This document shows positions 15,137 to 23,862 of a DNA stretch of 39,412 bases, piece by piece. The DNA lies in contig JAEUHP010000249.1 of assembly GCA_016795295.1 (NCBI GenBank), positions 1 to 39,412 of the forward strand. The letters are read 5' to 3'. The notes under the pieces are model-generated. The model saw nothing but the letters and a program-made list of their open reading frames with translations. It was not told where the DNA came from and made no database searches. The position numbers and the translations under genes are program-made. Origin of the DNA: Planctomycetota bacterium. Its GTDB lineage: Bacteria; Planctomycetota; UBA1135; UBA2386. Every line of letters begins with the position of its first letter. The stretch's first letter is position 1.

Positions 15137-17587
15137 ATGCGCCGATCGATCTGGCTGGTGTTGTCCACCGTGGGCGTGGGAACGGTTGTGGGGCAGCGGC
15201 CGCCGCAGATCGCGGGTGTCTACCCACACCTTGCGATGAGCAACGACGAGGGTGAGTGTGGAACCGGTGCCGTGGTGCCGTGGGCGGATCGGCTCTGGGT
15301 CGTCACCTACGCACCCCACGCACCGAGCGGGAGCAGCGACAAGCTCTACGAGATCACCCCGGACCTGCGCCAGATCGTCCGGCCCGAGAGCATCGGTGGC
15401 ACTCCAGCGAGCCGGCTGATCCATCGCGAGTCGCAGCAGTTGTTCCTGGGGCCCTACGTGATCGACGCGGCACGGCGGGTGCGCGTGATCCCGTATGCGC
15501 AGATGTTCGGTCGGCCGACCGGTGCCGCGCGGCACTTGTTCGATCCCGCGAGCAAGGTCTATTGCGCCACCATGGAGGAAGGCGTCTACGAGGTCGACGT
15601 GCGCACGTTGGCGGTGGCCGAACTGTGGACCGACGAACAGCGCAAGCTGGGGCGCAAGGCGAACCTGCCCGGCTACCACGGCAAGGGCCTGTATTCGGGG
15701 CAGGGGCGGCTGGTCTACAGCAACAACGGGGAGCATGGAGCGGCGGCGCTGCGCGACCCGACGGTCGCGTCGGGTGTGCTCGCGGAATGGGACGGCAAGT
15801 CCGACGCGTGGACCGTCGTCCGGCGCAACCAGTTCACCGAAGTGACCGGCCCTGGTGGCATCGAGGGCAGCGAGGCGCCGCTGCACGATCCGATCTGGGC
15901 GATCGGTTGGGACCATCGCTCGCTGCTTCTGCAGGTGCTCGAGGCCGGCAAGTGGCACACGTTCAGGCTGCCGAAGGGATCGCACAGCTACGACGGTGCG
16001 CACGGCTGGAACACCGAATGGCCGCGCATCCGCGACATCGGTGACAGCCGGCTGTTGATGACGATGCACGGCTTGTTCTGGGGAATTCCTCGCAACTTCC
16101 GGAGCACGCAGAACCTCGGCATCGTGGCGCGTTCCGCCTACTTGAAGGTGATCGGCGATTTCGCCCGCTGGGGGGATCGGGTGGTGTTCGGTTGTGACGA
16201 CACCGCCAAGTCGGAGTTCCTGAACCGTCGACGGGCCAAAGGTGCCATTGCCCCGCCGCGATCTCAGAGCAACCTGTGGTTCGTCGAACCCGGGCAGGTC
16301 GACCAGTTCGGCCCGATCCGCGCAGTTGGTGGGTGGTGGGTGCACGAAGACGTGCCAGCCGGGACCGTGACCGATCCCCTGCTGGTGAACGGCTTCGTCT
16401 CCTCTGGAACGGTCTTGGGTTTCGCCGAGCGCGGCTTGCACCTTGCACATCGCGGGGACCGTCCTGTGACGATCGTCGTCGAAGGGGACGTTCTCGGCGA
16501 CGGCTCCTGGCGAGAGTGCAAGCGGGTGGAACTCCCTCCGCGTGGCCACGCCTGGGTCGAACTGCTGCTGCCCGCCTTGTGGATGCGGTTGCGGACCGAA
16601 CAGGCAGTGTCCGGCGCCGTGGCCTATGTCCACATGGCCGGCGAGGACGGGCGCAAGACGGAGCCGGGGCCGCAGTTCGCTGGATTGGCCAAGGCCGACA
16701 GCGCGGATGCACTCGGCGGCCTGGTGCGGGCGCGAGACCACGTGGAGATGAACCTTGCGGTGTTGCCGGTTCGCTCCGCAGGCGGGAGTGCGACATTCGA
16801 GGCCGTGGCATACGAACTCGACGGTGCACTCGAGCTGCGGCCGAGTTCGGATCCAGGGCTCGCGGTTCACACCCGCACGCACACAGCGATCCCGACAGGC
16901 GTCCTGGACTCGGACGCTGCGTCGCTGGTGTTCGTCGACGATGGTGGACGCCGCTGGCGCCTGCCGCGGGTGCGGGGGAGCAGCGCCGCAGGCGGACCGT
17001 TCCCGCTCGCTCGGGTGTGCCGCGAGGTGGCGACCGAACGCGACCTCTTTCACGCGGGCGGCACGTTTTACGAGCTGCCCGCCGAGAATGCCGGCGGCTT
17101 CGCGCGGATCCGGCCAGTGGCTGCCCATGCTTTGGCGATCCACGACTTCTGCTCGTGGCGAGGGCTGTTGGTGCTGACGGGGGTGGCGACCGACGCGCCG
17201 GCAGGTTCGCGCATCGTCCGCTCCGCGGACGGGCGCGCTGCGGTGTGGCTCGGCGTGGTCGACGACCTTTGGCAGCTCGGCAAGGTGCGCGGCGTCGGTG
17301 GGCCCTGGCACGGCACGCAGGTGCGCCGCGGCGAGCCCAGCGATCCTTATCTGATGACCGGATACGATGGGAAACTGCTCGAGATCTCGCATCGCGCCAA
17401 CGGTGCGGTGACGTTCTGCCTCGATGCCGACCTGTGTGGGGACGGGCGTTGGACCGAAGTGGAGCGGTTCGTCGTGCCGAGTGGTGAGGTGCTGCGCCAC
17501 GGTTTCGAGCGCGCGTGGTCGGCCTACTGGGTGCGGTTGCGTGCCGACACGGACTGCATCGCGACCGCGCAGTTCACCTACTCTTGA
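15137..17587 (+). CDS. Secreted protein with duplicated C-terminal domain, unknown
   Basis: An 816-aa protein with a signal peptide (residues 1-19, ending TVVGQ) and a good GAGGTGA ribosome site 5-11 nt before the ATG. Residues 25-390 look like a beta-propeller or NHL-type region (SDKLYEITPDLRQIVRPES, EEGVYEVDVRTLAVAELWT). Two copies of a roughly 100-aa beta domain follow. Copy one (about 392-500) contains VGGWWVHEDVPAGTVTDPLL and GDVLGDGSWRECKRVELP. Copy two (about 713-816) contains VGGPWHGTQVRRGEPSDPYL and ADLCGDGRWTEVERFVVP. I do not recognise a named family. It is probably cotranscribed with the Asp-box protein and may act with it outside the cell. Confidence 0.85.
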   Translation: MRRSIWLVLSTVGVGTVVGQRPPQIAGVYPHLAMSNDEGECGTGAVVPWADRLWVVTYAPHAPSGSSDKLYEITPDLRQIVRPESIGGTPASRLIHRESQQLFLGPYVIDAARRVRVIPYAQMFGRPTGAARHLFDPASKVYCATMEEGVYEVDVRTLAVAELWTDEQRKLGRKANLPGYHGKGLYSGQGRLVYSNNGEHGAAALRDPTVASGVLAEWDGKSDAWTVVRRNQFTEVTGPGGIEGSEAPLHDPIWAIGWDHRSLLLQVLEAGKWHTFRLPKGSHSYDGAHGWNTEWPRIRDIGDSRLLMTMHGLFWGIPRNFRSTQNLGIVARSAYLKVIGDFARWGDRVVFGCDDTAKSEFLNRRRAKGAIAPPRSQSNLWFVEPGQVDQFGPIRAVGGWWVHEDVPAGTVTDPLLVNGFVSSGTVLGFAERGLHLAHRGDRPVTIVVEGDVLGDGSWRECKRVELPPRGHAWVELLLPALWMRLRTEQAVSGAVAYVHMAGEDGRKTEPGPQFAGLAKADSADALGGLVRARDHVEMNLAVLPVRSAGGSATFEAVAYELDGALELRPSSDPGLAVHTRTHTAIPTGVLDSDAASLVFVDDGGRRWRLPRVRGSSAAGGPFPLARVCREVATERDLFHAGGTFYELPAENAGGFARIRPVAAHALAIHDFCSWRGLLVLTGVATDAPAGSRIVRSADGRAAVWLGVVDDLWQLGKVRGVGGPWHGTQVRRGEPSDPYLMTGYDGKLLEISHRANGAVTFCLDADLCGDGRWTEVERFVVPSGEVLRHGFERAWSAYWVRLRADTDCIATAQFTYS

Positions 17588-17677
17588 TCCCCCGAGCTGC
17601 TGCTGCGGGTTGCGCCCTCAAGGTGCGTTGGGCAGAGTGCTGCATCCAGTGCTCCAAACCGCCGAACTGACTTCCTG

Positions 17678-18874
17678 ATGACCCAGACCGAACTGTTCCT
17701 GGTGGCGATGTGCACCATCTTCACGGTGCCCTACCTGGTCTGGCGGCTGTTGCGCCTCGACTACTACGCGCCGCTGGTGGTGGTGCAGATCGTCGGTGGC
17801 GTGCTGCTCGGCCCCGGCGTGCTCGGTGCCCAGTTCCCCGAGGTCTACCAGACGATCTTCACGCCGGCGGTGATCCACAACCTGAACGGCATCGCGTGGT
17901 GGGCGGTGATGCTGTTCGTGTTCCTGGCCGGCATCGAACTCGAACTGCACGAGGCCTGGAAACACCGCCGTGAAAGCAGCCTGACTGCGGCGTGTGCCCT
18001 GGGCGCGCCACTGCTGGTGGGTTGCCTCGCGGCCTTGTTGTTGTTGGCGTTCCCCGGCTGGATCGGCCCGCGCGGCCAGACCTGGCAGTTCGTGCTCGGC
18101 ATCGGCATGGCCTGTGCCGTCACTGCGCTGCCGATCCTGGTGCTGCTGATGGAGAAGCTCGGCATCCTGCGTCAGGACCTCGGGCAGCGCATCCTGCGCT
18201 ACGCGAGCCTCGACGACATCGCCATCTGGAGCGTGCTGGCGATCATCCTGATGGACTGGCACCGCTTGCAGCACCAGGGCGTGTTCTTGGTTGCCTACGC
18301 GGTGGTCTGCGCCGGCATGCGCTGGCTGATGCCGCGCCTGCCCACTTCGGATCGGTGGTTCGTGGCGTTGATCTGGCTCGCGGCGGTGGCATTTCTCGCC
18401 GACTGGGCCGGCATGCACTTCATGGTCGGGGCGTTCCTGGCCGGGGTGGTCGTCGATCGACGCTGGTTCCCGCTCGAGCAGATCGATTTCCTGCGCCACC
18501 ACGTGCTGCTGGTGATCATGCCGGTGTTCTTCCTGTCGACTGGGCTGCGCACGACCTGGGAAATGGGTGGCCCGATGGTATTCGGTGTCGCCGGATTGCT
18601 GCTGGTGACCCAGTTCGTCGGCAAGTACTTGGGAGTCGCGCTGGCCGGCCGGATCCTCGGCTGGCGACGTGGCGAAGCCGGTATCATCGGCTGGTTGCTG
18701 CAGACCAAGGCCCTGATCGAGATCATTTTCGCCAATGTGCTGCTCGACAAGCAGATCATCACCAGCGGCATGTTCACCGCGATCCTGCTGATGGCCCTGG
18801 GCAGCACCATGCTGACGATCCCCGTGGTGACGCCGCTGATGCGCCGGCACGGCATCAAGGGCACTGTGGCGTAG
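17678..18874 (+). CDS. CPA2-family cation/proton antiporter
   Basis: A 398-aa polytopic membrane protein with about 12 predicted membrane segments, of the monovalent cation:proton antiporter-2 family (NapA/KefB-like). Key parts are GGVLLGPGVLG (40-50), MLFVFLAGIELEL (78-90), the crossing-helix region CAVTALPILVLLMEKLGIL (146-164) and SLDDIAIW (177-184), in which the acidic pair matches the ion-binding Asp-Asp of electrogenic members. No regulatory RCK/TrkA domain is attached. It would exchange Na+ or K+ for protons at the cytoplasmic membrane. It is the first gene of a same-strand run leading into the ketoreductase cluster 120 bp further on; a functional link is uncertain. Confidence 0.92.
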   Translation: MTQTELFLVAMCTIFTVPYLVWRLLRLDYYAPLVVVQIVGGVLLGPGVLGAQFPEVYQTIFTPAVIHNLNGIAWWAVMLFVFLAGIELELHEAWKHRRESSLTAACALGAPLLVGCLAALLLLAFPGWIGPRGQTWQFVLGIGMACAVTALPILVLLMEKLGILRQDLGQRILRYASLDDIAIWSVLAIILMDWHRLQHQGVFLVAYAVVCAGMRWLMPRLPTSDRWFVALIWLAAVAFLADWAGMHFMVGAFLAGVVVDRRWFPLEQIDFLRHHVLLVIMPVFFLSTGLRTTWEMGGPMVFGVAGLLLVTQFVGKYLGVALAGRILGWRRGEAGIIGWLLQTKALIEIIFANVLLDKQIITSGMFTAILLMALGSTMLTIPVVTPLMRRHGIKGTVA

Positions 18875-18994
18875 GTGGAATGGGCGAAAGCACGCGCTGG
18901 CACCTTGCGAAGCTGGCGCTAGAGTCCGGGCTCCGGCACCGCCGGACCTCCTCGATGCGCATGCCCGCCACCTCCTATTGGACGCCATACCGCC

Positions 18995-19744
18995 ATGCCT
19001 CTTGATCCGGCGCGAAGCTCGGCTGCCGGCCGCCGAGCCCTGGTCACGGGGGCCAGCCGCGGCATCGGGGCAGCGATCGCGCGCCGCTTGGCGGCTGCGG
19101 GCCATCCAGTGGTCGTGAACTACCGCAGCGACCACGCGGCGGCCGCGGCGGTCGTGGCGGCGATCCGGGCTGCTGGCGGCGAAGCCCAAGCGGTGGCGTT
19201 CGACGTGGCCGACGGCCCGGCCACGGCGCGCGCGCTCGAAGCACTGTTGGCCGATCCTCGGCCGATCGGGATCCTGGTCAACAACGCGGGGGTCAATGCC
19301 GACGCTGCGTTCCCGGCGATGACCCACGAACAGTGGGATCGCGTCGTGCGCACCACGCTCGACGGCTTCTTCCACGTCACGCAGCCCTTGGTGATGCCGA
19401 TGGTGCAGCAGAAGTGGGGCCGCATCGTCAACATGTCGTCGTTGTCGGCCACGCGCGGCAATCGCGGCCAGGCGAACTACGCGGCGGCCAAGGCCGGGAT
19501 CGTCGGCGCCACGCGCACGCTCGCCATCGAACTGGCGAAGCGCAAGATCACGGTCAATGCGGTCGCACCCGGGCTGATCGAGACCGAGATGATCGCCGGC
19601 GTGCCCGATTTCGTGAAGGAGCAGATCCCGATGCGCCGGGTCGGCAAGCCGGAGGAGGTCGCCGAACTGGTGGCGTTCCTGTGCTCCGACCACGCCGCCT
19701 ACATCACCGGCCAAGTGATCGGCATCGACGGAGGCTTCGCGTGA
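18995..19744 (+). CDS. fabG: 3-oxoacyl-ACP reductase of a polyene-type cluster
   Basis: A 249-aa short-chain dehydrogenase that reduces 3-oxoacyl-ACP with NADPH. The Rossmann motif TGASRGIG is at 18-25, NNAG at 96-99, Ser148/149 in VNMSSLS, and Tyr162/Lys166 in NYAAAKAG; the C-terminus VIGIDGGFA is typical. The usual active-site Asn of the helix (VNLKG-type) is replaced in [14 protein letters not shown]. From memory, that TSLDGF-like version is characteristic of the ketoreductases in aryl-polyene clusters (ApeQ-like). The stop overlaps the next gene's GTG by 4 nt. Context makes a dedicated polyene role more likely than housekeeping fatty-acid synthesis. Confidence 0.92.
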   Translation: MPLDPARSSAAGRRALVTGASRGIGAAIARRLAAAGHPVVVNYRSDHAAAAAVVAAIRAAGGEAQAVAFDVADGPATARALEALLADPRPIGILVNNAGVNADAAFPAMTHEQWDRVVRTTLDGFFHVTQPLVMPMVQQKWGRIVNMSSLSATRGNRGQANYAAAKAGIVGATRTLAIELAKRKITVNAVAPGLIETEMIAGVPDFVKEQIPMRRVGKPEEVAELVAFLCSDHAAYITGQVIGIDGGFA

Positions 19745-20922
19745 CCGGCAGACTGGTGCTGCCGCCGCTGTGCGTGACCGGCTACTCGGTGCTGAGCGCC
19801 CTGGGTGGATCGCGCGCCGAACACCTCGCGGCCCTCGCCGCCGGGCGCACCGGCCTCGGGCCGTCGCCTCTGCCGTTGTCGTTCCAGACTGCGGTGGGCG
19901 CCGTGCACACGACACTGCCCGAACTGCCCGGCGAACTCAGCCGCTGGTCGACGCGCATCGCGCGCATGGTGGCGCACTTGCTCGCCGAACTCGAAGAGCC
20001 GCTGCGCGTCGCCCGGTCGCGGTGGCGCCCTGAACGCATCGGCATCCTGCTCGGCACCAGCACTGCCGGGGCCGACGCCACCGAACGCGCATACCGATCC
20101 TTCATCGCCGACGGCACCTTCCCCGACCGCTACGACTTCCTGCGTCAGCACACGTTCGGCGCGGTGCTGCACGTGGTCAGCGCCTTGACCGGCGCCAAGG
20201 GACCGGCGTGGGTGGTGTCGACGGCATGCACGTCGAGCGCCAAACCTCTGGCCTCCGCTTGGCGTCTGATCGCCGCGGACGTGATCGATGCGGCCATCGT
20301 CGGCGGCGTCGACACGCTGTGCACGATGACACTGACTGGCTTCGAATCGCTGCAGGCGCTCGACCGCGTGCCGTGCCGGCCCTTCAGCAAGGATCGCAAC
20401 GGCGTGAGCATCGGTGAAGGCGGCGCTCTGGCTTTGGTCGAACGGCGCGGTGACGCACGCGTGCTGATCGAGGCGATCGGTGAGACTTCCGACAGCTACC
20501 ACATCAGCGCGCCGCATCCGGAAGGCGCGGGCGCGGCGGCGGCGATGCGCGAAGCCCTGGCGTTCGCCGGGCGACGCCCCGAGGACATCGACCACGTCAA
20601 TGCCCACGGCACCGGAACGCGGCTGAACGACACCGCCGAGGCCAAGGCGATTCGCACGGTGTTCGCCGAGCCGCCACCGGTGGTGTCGACCAAAGGTTTC
20701 ACCGGGCACACGCTCGGTGCTGCGGGTGCGATCGAGTTCGCGTTCGCGGCGTATGCGATCGAAGAGGGCTTCCTGCCGCCGTCGTTGCACGCCGCGCCGC
20801 TGGACCCCGAGATCCAGCTGCCGGTGGCGCTGCAGACCACGCGCGGCCGGTTCCGTCGTGTGCTGAGCAATTCGTTCGCGTTCGGCGGCAACAACGTGTC
20901 GGTTCTGGTGGGGGCACCGTGA
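19741..20922 (+). CDS. Beta-ketoacyl-ACP synthase (FabF/ApeO-like)
   Basis: A 393-aa condensing enzyme that extends an acyl chain with malonyl-ACP. The catalytic triad is complete: Cys163 in STACTSSAK, His289 in NAHGTGT and His323 in [13 protein letters not shown], with Lys318. The GTG start at 19741 is set by the GTGA overlap with the ketoreductase stop; it gives [12 protein letters not shown], the expected N-terminal strand. Length matches FabB/FabF. The next gene is a Cys-less homologue, so the pair resembles the heterodimeric ketosynthase/chain-length-factor arrangement of aryl-polyene and type II polyketide systems. Confidence 0.94.
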   Translation: MTGRLVLPPLCVTGYSVLSALGGSRAEHLAALAAGRTGLGPSPLPLSFQTAVGAVHTTLPELPGELSRWSTRIARMVAHLLAELEEPLRVARSRWRPERIGILLGTSTAGADATERAYRSFIADGTFPDRYDFLRQHTFGAVLHVVSALTGAKGPAWVVSTACTSSAKPLASAWRLIAADVIDAAIVGGVDTLCTMTLTGFESLQALDRVPCRPFSKDRNGVSIGEGGALALVERRGDARVLIEAIGETSDSYHISAPHPEGAGAAAAMREALAFAGRRPEDIDHVNAHGTGTRLNDTAEAKAIRTVFAEPPPVVSTKGFTGHTLGAAGAIEFAFAAYAIEEGFLPPSLHAAPLDPEIQLPVALQTTRGRFRRVLSNSFAFGGNNVSVLVGAP

Positions 20923-21704
20923 GCTTCCCGCCGGTGGCGATCACGGGCCTTGGCCTTTGGGTGGAGGGCTTTCCGAACACTGTGGCTTGGCGTGGCGGCA
21001 GCGCCGACCCGGCCGCGACCAAACCGGCCGGGCAAGCGCTCGACAAGGTGAATCGTCGGCGCGCCGGCCCCTTGGGACGAGGTCTCGCCGACGTGATCGC
21101 CGAGGCCGTGGCGATGGCCGGGGTCGACGCGGCGACGGTGCCCACCGTGATCGGTTCGGCGATCGGTGAGGCGTCCACCATGACCGGGCTGCTCGATGCC
21201 ATGTGGCGCCACGGTTTGCCGATGTCGCCCGCGGAGTTCACGGTCAGTGTGCACAACGCGGCGGCCGGGTTGATCTCGATCTCCAACAAGAATCGCGGCA
21301 TGACCACTTCGCTGGCGGCCGACGACGACACGCCGGCTGCGGCGCTGCTCGAAGCAATCGGTCTGGTGGTGACCCGCGACGCCGCCGTGGTGGTGGCCTG
21401 TGCCGACGAGCCGGCTCCTCCAACCTTGGCGCAGGTGGCGCCGCCCTGGGCGCTGCTGGCGGCCGCGGTGGTGCTGGAGCCGCTGCGCCCCGAACGTCCC
21501 GCCTTGGCCGCACTCACCCTCGAGCCGCAGGCCGTCAGCGCGTACCGCGGCGAACGCTTCGGCGAACTGCTGCGCAGCAACCCGCAGATCGGCCTGGGCT
21601 GGCTGGTCGATGCGGTGTTGCACGGCCACCGTGGCGCCGTGCCGCTGGATCGTGGCACCGGCCGTGGCTATGCGGCAGTGCTCGCCCCCGGCTCGATGCC
21701 ATGA
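20919..21704 (+). CDS. Ketosynthase-like chain-length factor (Ketoacyl-synt_2)
   Basis: A 261-aa protein similar to the short ketosynthase-like subunits (ApeC type) of aryl-polyene clusters. It keeps the fold start (VAITGLGLWVEG) and the nucleophile-elbow region FTVSVHNAAAGLISISNKNR, but there is no Cys at the active position and the His residues of a working ketosynthase are missing. In relatives this subunit pairs with the active ketosynthase and sets chain length. GTG start with a 4-nt overlap upstream and ATGA overlap downstream. At 261 aa it is a half-length ketosynthase, normal for this family. Family call is firm; role by analogy. Confidence 0.85.
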   Translation: MSFPPVAITGLGLWVEGFPNTVAWRGGSADPAATKPAGQALDKVNRRRAGPLGRGLADVIAEAVAMAGVDAATVPTVIGSAIGEASTMTGLLDAMWRHGLPMSPAEFTVSVHNAAAGLISISNKNRGMTTSLAADDDTPAAALLEAIGLVVTRDAAVVVACADEPAPPTLAQVAPPWALLAAAVVLEPLRPERPALAALTLEPQAVSAYRGERFGELLRSNPQIGLGWLVDAVLHGHRGAVPLDRGTGRGYAAVLAPGSMP

Positions 21705-22135
21705 GCCGATTCCCGCCGGTCGCCGATCTGGTGCCGCACTCGCCGCCGACCCTGGCGCTCGACGAACTGCTGCGCTGGGAGCCGGGCCGGGCGTGGCTCG
21801 CGGTGACGGTGCGGCCGGACACGCCGATGGTCCGCGATGGCCAACTCGCCAGCGTTGCCGTGTTGGAGTTCTTGGCGCAGGGCGTTGCGGCCTGTCTCGG
21901 CTACGAAGCGTTCCGCACCGGCGGCGGGGTGCGGGTCGGCATGGTGGTCGCGGTGCGTCGCATGGTGGTGCACCGGCCCAGCCTCGCCGTCGGCGAACGG
22001 CTCGAGCTCGAGGTGGCCGCGGTGCGCACTTCGGATCAGGTGAGCACTTTCCAGACGGTGGCGCGGGATGCCATGGGGGCTCCGGTCGTCACTGCGTCGA
22101 TGACCCTGCTGCACGCCGAGCGGCCGCCCGACTGA
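21701..22135 (+). CDS. Hotdog-fold 3-hydroxyacyl-ACP dehydratase (ApeP-like)
   Basis: A 144-aa hotdog protein resembling the ApeP-type 3-hydroxyacyl-ACP dehydratase. VADLVPHSPPTLALDELL at the N-terminus parallels the FabA/FabZ-like PHR segment, and VAVLEFLAQGVAACLGYEAF is the long hotdog helix with the acidic residue. It would remove water from the 3-hydroxyacyl intermediate to make a double bond. When no enoyl reductase follows, the double bonds accumulate into a conjugated chain; none is seen here. It starts inside the stop of the chain-length factor (ATGA), completing a four-gene overlapping block. Confidence 0.85.
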   Translation: MSRFPPVADLVPHSPPTLALDELLRWEPGRAWLAVTVRPDTPMVRDGQLASVAVLEFLAQGVAACLGYEAFRTGGGVRVGMVVAVRRMVVHRPSLAVGERLELEVAAVRTSDQVSTFQTVARDAMGAPVVTASMTLLHAERPPD

Positions 22136-22238
22136 GGTGCGGCATGGCGCGGACGTGGTGCGTGTGCGCCGGACCGCGCCCGCACACGACTGCCTGCCGC
22201 GGATTGACCTCGTCCCGGCTGCGCCCGAACATGCGCGC

Positions 22239-23225
22239 ATGCTTGCGCGAAGCGGTGCTCTGGTCCGGACCTGGCGACGTGCTGCGCTGGTTCTGGCCAG
22301 TTCGGTCGGCGCACTGCTCGGTGCCGAGGGGCTGCTGCGTTGGTTGGCCCCCGCCGCGCTGTTCGTCTCCGGTCGCGACACCGAAGGCTGGACCGAGAAC
22401 ACACCGACCTTCGACACCTTCATGCAGGTCGACGCGACGATCGGTTATCTGCCGCGGCGCGGGACGGCGCTCTACGACGAGCGCGGACTCTGTCGCGACC
22501 AGAGTGCGGACCAGGCGCTGCCCACCGGACCACTGGAAGTGTTGTGGCTCGGCGACTCCGTCACGGCACGGCGGTTCATCGAGCGCGAAGTGCGGCGACA
22601 GTCGAGCACGCCGTTCACTTCGCGGTGTGGTGGGGTCGAGGGTTACAACACGGCGCAGACTCTCGGTTACTACCAGCGCGAGCTGCGTTCGCTGCGGCCA
22701 GCGCAAGTGGTGTTCACGCTGCACCACAACGATTGGTGGAACACGCCGATCGTCTTCTACGACGACGAGGGGCGCGTGCATTGCCGCACCCTCGACCGGC
22801 AGGTGGGCGCTTTCTCGCCCTGGTGGTTCGAGCACAGCTATCTCTACCGGGCGGGGTTCAGTCTGTGGCTGGGTGCGGGGGCCGAGCATGCGGGTGCCGC
22901 AGCCGATCGCCAAGTCGAACAGGCGCTGCGCGGGCTTCGCGACCTGCTCGCCGCGGACCGTGTGGCGTGCACGGTTCTGTTGTTGCCGCCCATGCGCCCC
23001 GAGACGGCGTGGAGCGAAGCCGAACGGCAGCGCCACGAACGTGCGCGCGCGCTGCTGACCGAGCTGGGACTCGAATTCGTGGACCTGCTGCCCGGGCTGC
23101 GCGCGGGGCTCGCCGCCGGCGTCGATCCGCAACAGCTGCCGAACGACTGGATGCATCCGAGCGAGGCCATTGCCGTGCATCTCGCCGCCGAAGTGGTGCG
23201 CGCAGGCGTCGTGCCCCGGCGTTGA
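22239..23225 (+). CDS. Membrane-anchored SGNH hydrolase
   Basis: A 328-aa protein with one N-terminal membrane anchor (about 15-37, after a basic RTWRR) and an SGNH hydrolase domain. Ser107 lies in VLWLGDSVTARR, Asn in LHHNDWWN, and Asp303/His306 in NDWMHPSEA. It could be an esterase or acyltransferase-like enzyme acting at the outer face of the membrane. I chose the ATG at 22239 because it places the anchor at the N-terminus; a GTG at 22137 would add 34 residues without a recognised feature. It follows the dehydratase by about 100 bp on the same strand and could tailor or transfer the polyene product. That link is inference. Confidence 0.82.
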   Translation: MLARSGALVRTWRRAALVLASSVGALLGAEGLLRWLAPAALFVSGRDTEGWTENTPTFDTFMQVDATIGYLPRRGTALYDERGLCRDQSADQALPTGPLEVLWLGDSVTARRFIEREVRRQSSTPFTSRCGGVEGYNTAQTLGYYQRELRSLRPAQVVFTLHHNDWWNTPIVFYDDEGRVHCRTLDRQVGAFSPWWFEHSYLYRAGFSLWLGAGAEHAGAAADRQVEQALRGLRDLLAADRVACTVLLLPPMRPETAWSEAERQRHERARALLTELGLEFVDLLPGLRAGLAAGVDPQQLPNDWMHPSEAIAVHLAAEVVRAGVVPRR

Positions 23226-23242
23226 CGCGGGGCTGCACCCGC

Positions 23243-23845
23243 TCAATACGCGCGGGCTCGCGACTCGACGTTGTAGGTCGGCACGGCTGCCAGCTCGCGT
23301 TCGTCGAGGGCGTATTGTTCGCAGACCAGGCTGAGGCGCAGTCCTTGGCTCTCGAGACGTTCGACGGAGTGCAGCAGATCGCCGTCGAAGGTGACCAGCA
23401 GATTGGCTTCGGGCTGCACTCGGGCCAGGAGTTTCTTGCCGCGCTGCAGCACCAGCCGCCCACCTCGCATGGCCGTGGGCACGTCGACATAGAGCACGCT
23501 GACGCAGAACGGCGTCGTGATGTCGTTGCAGTAGGCGCGCAGGCTGCGGTCGACATGCGGATCGACGCGCGAGCCGCCTTCGAGCTGGAGCGGATTCAGG
23601 TAGAAGGCGTTGCAGCCCGGGTCGACGACGCGTTCCAGATAGGGGGCCAGCCAGGGAAAATTGGCGACGACCCGCTCCTGGCCGGCCCGAGTGAACACCA
23701 CCGAGAAGCCGCGGGTGCCGACGAAGTCCCGGTTCAGGTTGTTCACCGTGAACAAGGGGTGCTTGCGGATCTGGCTGCGCAGGGTGGCCAAGTAGCTCTC
23801 GGGGAAGGCAGCTGACTGCGCCGTGTGTGCGTGCTGCGTGGCCAT
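23243..23845 (-). CDS. 2-oxoglutarate/Fe(II) dioxygenase (prolyl hydroxylase-like fold)
   Basis: A 200-aa soluble oxygenase. The iron triad is visible as His97-x-Asp99 in RVDPHVDRSLRAY and His159 in FDGDLLHSVERL; Arg170 in QGLRLSLVCEQY would bind the 2-oxoglutarate carboxylate. FYLNPLQLEGGSRVDPH and GGRLVL match the double-stranded beta-helix core. It would hydroxylate or otherwise oxidise an unknown substrate. The gene is the last of a minus-strand trio, 17 bp after the methyltransferase gene, and ends 17 bp from the opposing SGNH gene. The start at 23845 is preceded by only low-complexity upstream reading. Confidence 0.88.
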   Translation of the reverse strand: MATQHAHTAQSAAFPESYLATLRSQIRKHPLFTVNNLNRDFVGTRGFSVVFTRAGQERVVANFPWLAPYLERVVDPGCNAFYLNPLQLEGGSRVDPHVDRSLRAYCNDITTPFCVSVLYVDVPTAMRGGRLVLQRGKKLLARVQPEANLLVTFDGDLLHSVERLESQGLRLSLVCEQYALDERELAAVPTYNVESRARAY

Positions 23846-23862
23846 GGTAGGACCCGTCCTGT

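Noticed and set aside
18891..18935. Possible sigma-54 promoter (TGGCAC followed by TTGC) before the ketoreductase gene
   Set aside because: The two elements are only one base apart, whereas sigma-54 promoters need about five bases between TGGCAC and TTGC.
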